DNA of 64,000 nt, taken from Actinomadura parmotrematis (GTDB lineage Bacteria; Actinomycetota; Actinomycetes; Streptosporangiales; Streptosporangiaceae). The stretch spans positions 1-64,000 of the forward strand of contig NZ_JAIBOA010000035.1 in the NCBI RefSeq assembly GCF_019458805.1, given 5' to 3'. Under the pieces are notes generated by a model. The model had not been told where the DNA came from, did no database searches, and was given only the letters and a program-made list of their open reading frames with translations. Both the position numbers and the translations under genes were made by a program. Positions 16,074-24,900 of this stretch are shown piece by piece (the first letter of the stretch is position 1; every line of letters begins with the position of its first letter).

Positions 16074-16472
16074 GTGACGCCGAACCGATCATCGGACTCC
16101 GGGCCGCCGGCGCCGCGCCGCCGCGCGGGCCGGCTGGAAGCCCAGATCATCACCGTGCTGGCCGAGGCCGACCGGCCGCTGACCACCGGCGAGGTGCTGG
16201 AGCGGCTCGGCGCCGACAGCGGACTGTCCTACAGCACGGTCGTCACGACCCTCACCCGCCTGCACCGCAAGGGCGCCCTCGCCCGGCACCGCCACGGGCG
16301 CGCCTTCCGCTACCAGGCGATGGCCGACGCCGCCGACCTCACCGCGCTGCGCATGAACCGGCTGCTGGCCGAGGACCCCGACCGCGCGTCCGTGCTCCGG
16401 CGCTTCGTCGGCACCCTCGACCCCGGCGACGAGGACGTCCTGCGCGACCTCCTCCGCGACGCGGGGGAGTAG
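16074..16472 (+). CDS. BlaI/MecI/CopY-family transcriptional repressor
   Basis: 132 residues. Winged helix GRLEAQIITVLAEADRPLTTGEVLERLGADSGLSYSTVVTTLTRLHRKGALARHRHGRAFRY and a short C-terminal dimerisation helix pair ending DEDVLRDLLRDAGE. GTG 16074 (MTPNRSS) follows directly on TAGAGTTCGGG with no good Shine-Dalgarno, so a leaderless transcript is possible. Partner of the divergent M56 peptidase. It is followed by the first 102-bp palindromic element, which may end transcription. Confidence 0.88.
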   Translation: MTPNRSSDSGPPAPRRRAGRLEAQIITVLAEADRPLTTGEVLERLGADSGLSYSTVVTTLTRLHRKGALARHRHGRAFRYQAMADAADLTALRMNRLLAEDPDRASVLRRFVGTLDPGDEDVLRDLLRDAGE

Positions 16473-16606
16473 CGCGGACCCGCCCCGGCCCCTGGGCGGG
16501 GCGGACCCGCAGGCCGACCGCAGCCGACCTTCTACACGAAGTAAAAGATAGCCACCGCCCCATCCCCGGTCCCCCTTCCCCCACCCCCGCACCCGCCCGC
16601 ACCCCC
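16473..16606. other. intergenic region before the first palindromic element
   Basis: 134 bases after the blaI-like gene without a credible ORF. It contains an AT-richer patch (CTACACGAAGTAAAAGATAG) and a C-rich tract (about 16558-16606) that leads into the 102-bp palindrome. Confidence 0.5.
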
Positions 16607-16708
16607 TGACCACCCGGTCACCACCCGTTGAGATGCGGCGTGTTGGCCTCTTTCGATCGTCAAAGTGCCCAACACGCCGCATCTCAACGTTCGGTGACCG
16701 GACGGTCA
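16607..16708. repeat. 102-bp nested palindromic element, copy A
   Basis: Outer arms 16607-16622 (TGACCACCCGGTCACC) and 16693-16708 are 14/16 complementary, with 4-base spacers on both sides of a 62-base core (16627-16688). The core begins GTTGAGATGCGGCGTGTTGG and ends with its exact 20-base reverse complement; inside is a weaker CTTT...AAAG stem. Each outer arm is itself palindromic (TGACC-n4-GGTCA). It sits between the convergent blaI-like gene and the 101-aa gene, so it may act as a bidirectional terminator; copy B (17415-17516) has the same length and layout. Confidence 0.85.
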
Positions 16709-16722
16709 CGATCGGCGGGGCA

Positions 16723-17028
16723 TCAGCGGGCTTTGAGGGTGCGGGCGATGAGGACGGCCGCGTCCTCGGTGCGGGAGGCGGGGGCGATGGGCTCGGCCCA
16801 GGAGTGGAAGAACCACAGGCGGCCGGAGTCGGCGGGGTTGGGGCGGCAGGTCACCGTGTCGGTGGGCTCGGGGTTGGCGGGGCAGCACCCCTCGGCGTGG
16901 GGGTTGGCGACCCGCAGGCCGTCCGGCTTGATCTGGGCGTCCAGGTCGTAGAGGTCCAGCCGCCGCAGGAGGGCCGCCAGATGGGCGTGCGCCCGCGACG
17001 TGGGCTGCTGCACGGAACTCTGGGTCAT
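16723..17028 (-). CDS. hypothetical protein (101 aa) in the palindrome-flanked pair
   Basis: Not recognised. Residues include SRAHAHLAALLRRLDLYDLDAQIKPDG, then VANPHAEGCCPANPEPTDTVTCRPNP with three Cys, then RLWFFHSWAEPIAPASRTEDAAVLIARTLKAR. The tail resembles small actinomycete proteins found next to XRE/GntR regulators. ATG 17028 (MTQSS) is preferred to TTG 17037. Divergent from the short GntR gene across a 98-bp region with an inverted repeat at 17070-17094. Both genes lie between the two 102-bp palindromes. Confidence 0.6.
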   Translation of the reverse strand: MTQSSVQQPTSRAHAHLAALLRRLDLYDLDAQIKPDGLRVANPHAEGCCPANPEPTDTVTCRPNPADSGRLWFFHSWAEPIAPASRTEDAAVLIARTLKAR

Positions 17029-17069
17029 GGATCCCAAGCTACGCCTAGTTGTATGCGGTTGTCAGTTCC

Positions 17070-17094
17070 TATCAACAGAAGTACACGGTTGATA
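17070..17094. promoter_or_regulatory. candidate operator between the paired small genes
   Basis: TATCAAC-n11-GTTGATA, perfect 7-bp arms in an AT-rich divergent promoter region between the 101-aa gene and the short GntR gene; likely target of that GntR protein. Confidence 0.5.
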
Positions 17095-17126
17095 AGCATT
17101 GTCGCTGGTCACCTACGGTTTGCTGC

Positions 17127-17384
17127 ATGGGAGAGATCGACCTGGAAGGCATGGACCCGCTGTACGTCCAGCTCGCCGCGGTCCTGCGCAGGCGTATCCA
17201 GGACGGCACCTATCCCGAGGGCAAGCGCATACCGTCCAGCGCGGAGCTGGCCGAGGAGTTCGGCCTCGCGCGGCCGACCGTCGTCAAGGCCGTCGGACTG
17301 CTGAAGGACGAGGGGCTCGTGCGGGGTGTCACCGGGCGCGGCACGTTCGTGCTGGCGCGGCCGCAGGACGGCGCCGGGAGCTGA
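17127..17384 (+). CDS. minimal GntR-type regulator (DNA-binding domain only)
   Basis: 85 residues, essentially only the GntR winged helix: PLYVQLAAVLRRRIQDGTYPEGKRIPSSAELAEEFGLARPTVVKAVGLLKDEGLVRGVTGRGTFVLAR. The usual effector-binding domain is absent, as in short plasmid/KorSA-like or chromosomal GntR proteins of actinomycetes. ATG 17127; an in-frame ATG at 17049 would run through the operator and is unlikely. The second palindromic element begins 31 bases after its stop. Confidence 0.8.
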   Translation: MGEIDLEGMDPLYVQLAAVLRRRIQDGTYPEGKRIPSSAELAEEFGLARPTVVKAVGLLKDEGLVRGVTGRGTFVLARPQDGAGS

Positions 17385-17414
17385 GCGACGGGCGTCCGGT
17401 CGGCCGGCGTCCCA

Positions 17415-17516
17415 TGACCGCCTGGTCGTCCGAAGTTGAGATGCGGCGTGTTGCCCACTTTCAAGATCGAAAGTGGGCAACACGCCGCATCTCAACAGAG
17501 GGCGACCGGGTGGTCA
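17415..17516. repeat. 102-bp nested palindromic element, copy B
   Basis: Same layout as copy A: outer arms 17415-17430 and 17501-17516 (13/16 complementary), 4-base spacers and a 62-base core 17435-17496. Here the core stem is perfect for 28 bp with a 6-base loop (AAGATC). Core identity to copy A is 52/62, and position pair 20/43 is G-C in A but C-G in B, a compensatory change. The last three bases (17514-17516) are the efeB stop codon on the minus strand. Lies between convergent gntR and efeB. Confidence 0.85.
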
Positions 17517-18755
17517 GGTGAGCAGGGTGTCGCCCCAGTGGCCGCCGGGGCGCGGGGCGGGCGGGCAGGCGTAGACGCCCGAGGCGACGTGCTGGATGTA
17601 CTCGTTCATGGCGTCGGTGGCCAGGTTGTTCTGGACGGGGATGAAGCCGGTGCGCGGGTCGCGCTGGTAGGCCAGGAAGAACAGGCCGGCGTCCAGGCGC
17701 CCCAGCCCGTCGGTGCCGTCGGTGAAGGAGTAGCCGCGGCGCAGGATGCGGGCGCCCTTGTTGGCGTCGGGGTGGGCGAGCCGCACGTGCGCGGTCGGCT
17801 TGAGGGCCGCCAGGCGGACGGCGTCGTGCTCGGCCCGCGACCCGGCGGGGGCGCCCTCGCGCTTGTCGCGGCCGATGATGTCCTGCTGCTCGGCCAGCGA
17901 GGTGCGGTCCCAGGTCTCGATGTGCATGCGGATGCGGCGGGCGACCAGGTAGGACCCGCCCGCCATCCACGGCGCGCCGTCCTTCGCCGCCGCCCAGACG
18001 TGCTGGTCGAGGGCGGCGGTGTCGGTGCCGGGGATGTTGCGGGTGCCGTCCTTGAACCCGAACAGGTTGCGGGGCGTCTGCGCGTCGGGCGTGGTCGAGG
18101 AGGTCTTGCCGAAGCCGAGCTGGGACCAGCGGACGGCGGCGGTGCCGAAGGCGATGCGGGCCAGGTTGCGGATCGCGTGGACGGCGACCTGGGGGTCGTC
18201 GGCGCACGCCTGGACGGCGATGTCGCCGCCGCTGCGGGCCGGGTCGAGGGCGTCGCCGGGGAAGTGCGGCAGGTCCACCAGCGCCGGCGGGCGCTTGTCC
18301 TTGAGCCCGAGGCGGTCGAACAGCGACGGGCCGAACCCAATGGTCAGGGTGAGCCGCGACGGCGGCAGGCCGAGCGCCTCGCCGGTGTCGTCGGGCGGGG
18401 CGACGTCCGGGCCGCCGACGGCGCCCGCGCCGACCGGGCGGCCCTGGGTCATGGCGGCGGCGGCCGCCGTCCAGTCCTTGAGCATCCGGACCACGCGGGC
18501 GCGGTCGGCGGTGGTGAGGTCGAAGGCGGCGAAGTGCAGCCGGTCCTGGACGGGGGTGGCGATGCCGGCCTGGTGCGCGCCGTAGAAGGGGATCGGGACG
18601 TCGGCGGCGTCGCGCTCGTCCAGGGCCGCCGCGGCGGCCCGCTCCAGGCCCGCGCCGGCGGCGGCGCCGGCCAGCAGGCCGGCGCCCGAGAAGCCGAGCA
18701 TCCGCCGGCGGGACAGGCCGCTCCGCCCCGCCTTGTCCGGACCGGCGCCCGTCAC
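17514..18755 (-). CDS. efeB: Dyp-type heme peroxidase/deferrochelatase EfeB
   Basis: 413 residues. Tat signal at the N-terminus (LSRRRMLGFSGAGLLAGAAAGAG), so exported folded. The Dyp hallmark GFKDGTRN (GxxDG) and the C-terminal FFLAYQRDPRTGFIPVQ complete a heme peroxidase fold. In EfeUOB systems it oxidises Fe2+ or releases heme iron for the permease. GTG 18755 overlaps the efeO stop (GTGA), so efeO-efeB is one operon, divergent from efeU. Confidence 0.93.
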   Translation of the reverse strand: MTGAGPDKAGRSGLSRRRMLGFSGAGLLAGAAAGAGLERAAAAALDERDAADVPIPFYGAHQAGIATPVQDRLHFAAFDLTTADRARVVRMLKDWTAAAAAMTQGRPVGAGAVGGPDVAPPDDTGEALGLPPSRLTLTIGFGPSLFDRLGLKDKRPPALVDLPHFPGDALDPARSGGDIAVQACADDPQVAVHAIRNLARIAFGTAAVRWSQLGFGKTSSTTPDAQTPRNLFGFKDGTRNIPGTDTAALDQHVWAAAKDGAPWMAGGSYLVARRIRMHIETWDRTSLAEQQDIIGRDKREGAPAGSRAEHDAVRLAALKPTAHVRLAHPDANKGARILRRGYSFTDGTDGLGRLDAGLFFLAYQRDPRTGFIPVQNNLATDAMNEYIQHVASGVYACPPAPRPGGHWGDTLLT

Positions 18756-19900
18756 TTGGACACCACGCCCGCGAGCTTGGACAGAGGCTCGGCGAGGGCG
18801 TTCACCGCGTCGGACAGGGCCTTGCGGTCGTCCTTGCCGACCTTGTCGTAGGAGACGTAGCCGTCGCCCTGGCGGTGCTTCTGCAGCGCGGTCCGCACCT
18901 TGGCGAAGTTGTCGTCGAGGTCCTTGGCCAGGGTCGCGTCCTTCTCCTGGACGACGGGCCGCAGCAGCTCGTACACCTTGGCGGCGCCGTCGAGGTTGGC
19001 CTGGAAGTCCACCAGGTCGGTGTGGGAGAACGTCTCCTCCTCGCCGGTGATCTTACCGGTGGCGACCTCGTCGAGGAGCTCCTTGGCGCCGTTGGCCATG
19101 GACGTCTGGGTGATCGGCGGGTCCAGGCGGACGGCGTTGACCTTGGTCTTCAGCTCGGCCAGGTCCTTGAGGAGCTGGTCGGCGTAGGCCTCCTCGCCCT
19201 TGGTGGAGCCGGTCTTCCAGAGCGCCTTCTCCAGGCGGTGCCAGCCGGTCCACTTCTCGCCGGGCTTGAGGTCGGCCTCGCGGGCGTCGGTCCGCGGGTC
19301 CAGGTCGCCGAACGACTCGGCGACCGGCTCGATCGACTCCCAGCCGACGCGCGAGGGCGCGTACAGCGCCTTGGCCTTGGCGACGTCGCCGGCCTTGAAG
19401 GCGGCGACGAACTTCTGCGTCGCGGCGATGGTGGCGTCGGTCTGCCCGATGACGTAGGCGTGGTAGTCGGTCAGCGCCTTCTCGATGCGCGGGTCCGCGC
19501 CCTTGGTCGCCACGCCGGTGACGGTGATGTCCTGCCGGATGCCGTTGCCGACCATGCCGGGCTTGCACGCGAGCTGGTACTTGCCGGCGCTGAGCTGCAC
19601 GGCCAGGGTGGCGCTGGTGCCGGGGCCGATGTTCTCCCGCTCGCCGACGATCTTGTCGCCGGGGGCGTAGACGTAGAGCTCGGTCACCCGCGACCCGGTG
19701 TTGCGCACCTTGAACTCGGTCACACCGGCGGCGAAGTCCTTGCGCGCCACCTCGCACCTGGCGTCCCCGGCCGTGACCGCCGTGGGACCGCCCGCGGCGG
19801 CCTTGGCGTCCTTGTCCCCGTCGTCCCCGCAGGCGGTGAGGAGGGGCAGGGCGAGCGCGGCGACGCCGCTCAGGGCGAGGGCGGGCAGGGGGAAGCGCAT
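18752..19900 (-). CDS. efeO: iron uptake lipoprotein EfeO (cupredoxin plus imelysin/M75)
   Basis: 382 residues. Signal ALPLLTACGDDGD with a lipobox (LTAC). The first domain (CEVARKDFAAGVTEFKVRNTGSRVTELYVYAPGDKIVGE) is the cupredoxin-like EfeO-N module; the second is the M75/imelysin domain with GxHxxE (TGWHRLEKALW). It binds periplasmic-side iron and hands it to EfeU. ATG 19900 has GGAG 9 bases upstream; TTG 19915 is less likely. Operon with efeB, promoter region shared with divergent efeU. Confidence 0.93.
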   Translation of the reverse strand: MRFPLPALALSGVAALALPLLTACGDDGDKDAKAAAGGPTAVTAGDARCEVARKDFAAGVTEFKVRNTGSRVTELYVYAPGDKIVGERENIGPGTSATLAVQLSAGKYQLACKPGMVGNGIRQDITVTGVATKGADPRIEKALTDYHAYVIGQTDATIAATQKFVAAFKAGDVAKAKALYAPSRVGWESIEPVAESFGDLDPRTDAREADLKPGEKWTGWHRLEKALWKTGSTKGEEAYADQLLKDLAELKTKVNAVRLDPPITQTSMANGAKELLDEVATGKITGEEETFSHTDLVDFQANLDGAAKVYELLRPVVQEKDATLAKDLDDNFAKVRTALQKHRQGDGYVSYDKVGKDDRKALSDAVNALAEPLSKLAGVVSK

Positions 19901-19934
19901 CGTTCCGGTCTCCAAGCGTGCGATCCAGCGTCGA

Positions 19935-19954
19935 GTTAGCCAATGCTAACCTTA
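19935..19954. promoter_or_regulatory. iron-box-like site (DtxR/IdeR type)
   Basis: GTTAGC-CAAT-GCTAAC followed by CTTA. The right half GCTAACCTTA matches the DtxR/IdeR/DmdR consensus half site in 9 of 10 positions; the left half is weaker. It lies in the 115-bp region between efeO and efeU. Confidence 0.55.
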
Positions 19955-20015
19955 CTTTTACAGGCTGTAGAACCTCGGTGGCAGGGTTCGGCCTCGGCGA
20001 CGGAGGGACGGCGCG

Positions 20016-20864
20016 GTGCTCGGCAACTACCTGATCGGTCTGCGCGAGGGGCTGGAGGCGGCGCTGGTCGTCAGCATCCTCATCGCCTACCTGGTGAAGA
20101 CGGGGCGGCGGGACGCGCTGCTCCCGGTGTGGGCCGGCGTCGGCGCGGCGGTCGCGCTCAGCGCCGCGTTCGCGCTGCTGCTGAACCTGGCGGTGGCGCA
20201 GGAGGACCACTTCAAGATCCAGGAGCTGACCGGCGGGCTGCTGTCGATCGTCGCGGTCGGCCTGGTGACCTGGATGGTGTTCTGGATGCGCGCCGCGGCC
20301 CGCTCCATCAAGGCCGAGCTGGAGGGCCGGCTCGCCGGGGCGCTGGACGCCGGCCCGGTCGCCCTCGCCGTCGTGGCCTTCCTCGCCGTCGGCCGCGAGG
20401 GCCTGGAGACCGCGCTGTTCCTGTGGATCAACACCAGCAACTCCGACTCGGGCGCCACGCCCATCATCGGCGCGCTCCTCGGCCTCGCGACGGCGGTCGT
20501 CCTCGGCTACCTGCTCTACCGGGGCGGGCTGCGCCTCAACCTCAAGCGGTTCTTCACCTGGACCGGCGCCGCGCTGATCGTGGTCGCCGCGGGCGTCATC
20601 GGCTACGGCTTCCACGACCTCCAGGAGGCCGGCGTGCTGCCCGGCCTGAACGCCGTCGCCTTCCAGCCCGCGACCTTCTTCCTCCGCTACGGCCACGCCG
20701 GCGACTGGGCGCAGACCCTGTGCCAGGGCGTGTTCAACCTCACCCCGACGGTCACCTGGCTGCAGCTCGTCGTCTGGATCGCCTACCTCGTCCCGGTGAT
20801 GGCGCTGTTCCTGCGCCCGTCCGGGGCCAAGGCGCCGGGAAGGGCCGTGTCGGAGTCGGCCTGA
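20016..20864 (+). CDS. efeU: ferrous iron permease EfeU (FTR1 family)
   Basis: 282 residues, seven predicted transmembrane segments. Two REGLE iron-transport motifs: LREGLEAALVV (R10-E14) and VGREGLETALFLW. Typical FTR1 topology, with the intervening segment (VTWMVFWMRAAARSIKAELEG) also conserved. Start GTG 20016 with GGAGGGACGG ahead. Imports iron across the cytoplasmic membrane using EfeO and EfeB, encoded divergently. Confidence 0.93.
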   Translation: MLGNYLIGLREGLEAALVVSILIAYLVKTGRRDALLPVWAGVGAAVALSAAFALLLNLAVAQEDHFKIQELTGGLLSIVAVGLVTWMVFWMRAAARSIKAELEGRLAGALDAGPVALAVVAFLAVGREGLETALFLWINTSNSDSGATPIIGALLGLATAVVLGYLLYRGGLRLNLKRFFTWTGAALIVVAAGVIGYGFHDLQEAGVLPGLNAVAFQPATFFLRYGHAGDWAQTLCQGVFNLTPTVTWLQLVVWIAYLVPVMALFLRPSGAKAPGRAVSESA

Positions 20865-20886
20865 ACCCCCGCGTCCCGCCGCCGGT

Positions 20887-20901
20887 CCTCGCGCGGCGAG
20901 G
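20887..20901 (+). terminator. possible efeU terminator hairpin
   Basis: CCTCGC-GCG-GCGAGG, a 6-bp stem 23 bases after the efeU stop; short and without a U tract. Confidence 0.3.
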
Positions 20902-21070
20902 CGCGGGCGCCGCCGGCGCGAATCCCGGGATGCCCGTCCGGCCGCCCGCCCTAATGTCTATCTTTCCGGTAGGTATTGCATGATTTATCGGCCGAACGTA
21001 CGCTGATCAGGTGTGATCGGGCCGGCCCGCCGTCCCGCCGGTGCTCTCGCGTCCCCCGAGGAGTCCAGCC

Positions 21071-21919
21071 ATGACCGTCACCGCCGCCACCACCCCGACC
21101 GCCCCGCCCGCCTACCGCGTCCGCCGCGCCGGCCCGCTGTTCGGCGCCGAGATCACCGGCCTGGACCTCGCCGCCCCGGTCGACGAGGCGACCGCCGACG
21201 CGCTCCGCCGCGAGTTCGTCGCCCACAAGGTGCTGGTCTTCCGCGACCAGCACCTGGAGCCGGAGCAGCACGTCGCCGCCGTCCGCATCTTCGGCGAGCC
21301 GTTCGACCACCCGACGGCGAAGCGCGCGGCCGCCGACGGCGACCTGCGGTTCGTCTACCCCTACGACGTGCGCTCGGCGGGCAAGGCGGCGCTCTGGCAC
21401 GTCGGCGGGGTGTGGCGCACCCCGCCGTTCAGCATCGAGTCGCTCACCTACCAGGCCGTCCCCGAACTCGGCGGGCACACCCTGTGGGCCGACCTCCAGG
21501 CCGCCTACGACGGCCTGTCCGAGCCGGTCCGCGCCCTGCTGGAGTCGGTTTCGGCCGTCTACGAGGCCGACCCGGTGAACTACGCGCAGGGCAGCGCGAA
21601 GGTGCCGACCGGCAAGACCATCGAGCACCCCGTGGTGTTCACCCACCCCGACACCGGCCGCAAGGGCCTGTTCCTCAGCACCGGCGCGACCGACCTCACC
21701 GGCGTCACCTCCGCCGAGGCCAAGGTGCTGCTGCCGTTCCTGCTCCAGCACGCCGCGTCGCCGGACTACACCATCCGCTTCTCCTGGCGGCCGGGCGACT
21801 TCGTGCTGTGGGACAACCGCGCCACCTGGCACTACGCCATCGACGACTACGCCGACGGGCCGCGCCGCTACCGCAAGGTCATCGCGACCCGCGAGCACCT
21901 GGCGGCCCCGGCCGCCTGA
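21071..21919 (+). CDS. TauD/TfdA-family Fe(II)/2-oxoglutarate oxygenase with HxG motif
   Basis: 282 residues, the normal family length. The jelly-roll landmarks are present: GAEITGLDLAAPVDEATADALRREFVAHKVLVFRDQHLEPEQHV, LGGHTLWADLQAAYDGL, FSWRPGDFVLWDNRATWHYAIDDY and YRKVIATRE. The first iron motif, normally WHxD, reads LWHVGGVW: His110 is kept but the Asp is Gly112. His254 (TWHYA) and the 2-oxoglutarate Arg remain. Loss of the acidic ligand is the signature of iron/2OG halogenases (HxA/HxG), although loss of function or another chemistry is possible. ATG 21071 has GGAG 7 bases upstream. It stands alone between efeU and the carboxylase. Confidence 0.8.
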   Translation: MTVTAATTPTAPPAYRVRRAGPLFGAEITGLDLAAPVDEATADALRREFVAHKVLVFRDQHLEPEQHVAAVRIFGEPFDHPTAKRAAADGDLRFVYPYDVRSAGKAALWHVGGVWRTPPFSIESLTYQAVPELGGHTLWADLQAAYDGLSEPVRALLESVSAVYEADPVNYAQGSAKVPTGKTIEHPVVFTHPDTGRKGLFLSTGATDLTGVTSAEAKVLLPFLLQHAASPDYTIRFSWRPGDFVLWDNRATWHYAIDDYADGPRRYRKVIATREHLAAPAA

Positions 21920-21973
21920 CCGGACGCGCCCGCCGTCCGAGGCCGCGCAGGCCCCGGACGGCGGCGCGCGGCG

Positions 21974-24900
21974 TCAGCCGAGGCGGGACTCGATCGCCTC
22001 GATGATGCGGGGGCGCAGCTCGGCGGCGCCGATGACGGCGTCGACGGACCCGACCTCGACGGCCCGCCGGATGCTGTGCACCCCGTCGAACTCCGCGGCC
22101 ACCTCGCCGAGCTTCTCGGCGCGCACCGAGGACCGCAGCTCGTCCAGTTCGGCCGTCAGCGCGACGTGCTCGGCGCCGATCGCGTGCGGCAGCCGGTCCT
22201 CCAGCTCCCGCACGCGCGGGTCGGCCGCGGTGCGGGCGTCCACGTCGCGCGAGAACACCACGGCGGCGGCGGGCGCCCCGCCGAGCACCGACGCGAACGA
22301 CCCCTCGATCGCCAGGACCGTCATGTTCGGGTTCAGCGCCTTGGAGAACACCACGAACGCGCCGCCGTGGTAGCGGGAGATGACGCAGAACACGATGGGG
22401 CCGCGGAAGTTCACGATCGCCCGGCCGATCTCGGCGCCGTACTCCAGCTGGAGCTTGCGCATCGACTCCGGCGACCCGTCGAAGCCCGACAGGTTCGCCA
22501 GCACCACCAGCGGCCGGTTGCCGCTCGCGGCGTTGATGGCCCGCGCCGCCTTCTTCGACGACTGCGGGAACAGCGTGCCCGCGGTGTAGGTGTCGGGGCC
22601 GTCGGTGGGCGGGAACCCGCGGCGCGGCACCGCCCGCGACTCGATGCCGACCAGGCACGCGGGCCGGCCGCCGAGGTGCACGTCCTGGACGACGGCGGTC
22701 TCGGCGTCGGCCATGCCCGCCCAGCGCTCCAGCACTGGGTGGTCCTGGTCCGACAGCGCCCGCATCACCGTGCGGATGTCGAACGGCTTCTTGCGGTCGG
22801 GGTTGGCGGCCGCGGAGAAGATCTCGCCGACGGTGGCGAAGTCGCTGCCCTCCACGGCGTGCGGGAAGCCCGACACGTCGCGGTCGGCCGGGTCGGTGGT
22901 GGTGGCGCGGCGCGGCCCCGCCTCGCCCGGCACGACGTAGGTGTGGTCGTAGTGCGCCATCAGCACGTCCCGCGCGGACGCCAGGTCCGGCGCCCAGTAC
23001 TGGGCCTGCCCGTTCGGGCCCATCACCCGGTCGTAGCCGCCGATGCCGAAGTTGTCCTCGGCCGACACGCCGCCGGAGAAGTCCAGCGACTGCTTGCCGG
23101 TGAGGACCATCGCCGAGTCCGGCGTCATCACGAGGACGCCCTTGGTGTGCATCAGCATCGTCGCCTCGGCGTTCCAGTACGGCTGCGCGCCGACGTTGAT
23201 GCCGGCGACCACGATGTTGATCTCGCCGCCGTCCTGGGTGAACTCCACGATGCGCTTCAGCGCCGCCGCGACCCAGTCCATGTTCTCGGTGCCCGACTCC
23301 ATGGAGATGCGGGCGCCCGCCGACAGCGCGTACCACTCCAGCGGCACGCCCATCCGCTCGGCGAGGTCGAGGGCGGCGACGACGCGGCGGCACTCGGCCT
23401 CCGACAGGGCGCCGAGCGCCTTGGTCGGGTCGCCGAGCAGCACGACGCGGGTGACGCCCTCGGGGTGGCGGCGCGTCCGGGTGGCGACGACGCCCGCGAC
23501 GATCGCGGCGGTGTTGCGGCCCTTCGGCCGGTCCACCGGGACGAGCGCGCCGGCGTCGTCGAGGTCGTGCTCGGTGAACTCGCCGAGCATCCCGGTCAGC
23601 TCGTAGGGGTAGACGGTGTTGCGGCTGCTGGCGCTCAGCACCTTCTGCCGGTAGCCGTCGACCGGGTCGACGGGCGCGCCGGCCGGGCCGCCGATGGTCA
23701 CCCGGCTGCGCCCGGCGGCGTCGAACGCGACGCGGACCGTGAGCGGCAGCAGCTCGCCGGTCACCGTGTCGCGCTGGCGGGCGATGAACAGCACCTCCTC
23801 CAGCCCGGCGCCGGCGGCGGTCGGCATCACCCGGCGGGCGAGCTTCTGCAGCTCGGCGCGGGTGATGGTGCTCGGCGGCCAGACGTACAGGACGATCCGG
23901 TTGGTCGGCAGCCGCCGCTTGGACGGCCGCAGCGCCTGCGCGCGGCGGATCGAGTCCAGGCAGGCCGCGATGGTGTACTCGGCCGTCGGCAGCGCGGCGA
24001 GCCGCCCGTCCTGGTCGCGCAGCTCGGTGAGGTCGCGGATCTGCGCGAACGCCACCAGCCGGTCGTCGGAGCGGTTCTCGCGCGCCACGCACTGGAAGAG
24101 GTAGACCTCCTCGTCCGAGGACGGCAGCCGGGTGAGGTCGAAGCGCTCCAGCCGCTCCATCTGCATGCGCTGCGCGATGTAGGGGTGCAGGCCGCGGATG
24201 AGCCGCTCCTCGGCCATCCCGGTGGTCGCGGGCCGGAAGGTGAAGTGGTGGTGCATGACGGCGCCGCCGCTGCCCGCGACGGTCGCGGTGACCCGCCGGA
24301 GCTGCGGCGGGAGCGTCCCGGCGTTGAGGGCCTCCTGGAGCGCCGCCGCCATCGCGTCGAAGTCCTCGGGCTGGTTCTCCCACGACACGTACACGTCGGC
24401 GTCGACGGTGTCCTCGCCCGCCGCGACCTCGGCGAGGCCGCGCAGCGCCCCGGCGAGCGCGTCGAAGCGCACCGCCGCCGACACGATCGTCGACTCGGCG
24501 CGCTCGGCGACCACGAAGGAGCAGCCGGCGGCGCCCGCGGTGCGGACGGCGGTGAGGCGCCGGTTGCCGTAGTAGCGGCGGGTCAGCACCTCCAGCAGCA
24601 CCGCGTTGTCGGCGAAGCCGCGGACGAGGCGCTGGCCGAGGAGCCGGACGAGCGGCTCGGTGCTGCGCACCATCTCGGCGATCCGCTCGGCGCGGTCGGC
24701 GGCGTCGGGCCGGGCGTCCAGGTGGCGCAGGTGGCGGCGGACGTCGGCGTAGACGCGGGCCCGGTTGCGGCGCAGCAGCGGCTGCGCGAACCAGGCGAAC
24801 ACCAGGCCGCGCGCCAGGTCGGCGATCGCGGGGAAGCGGACCTGGGTCGCGGCGATGAGCCGCTCCAGCGCGTACCCGACGGTCTCGTGCAGCGTGCGGT

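Noticed and set aside
16607..17516. A CRISPR or IS element
   Set aside because: Only two copies, no spacer series and no transposase frame; better described as a palindromic repeat pair.
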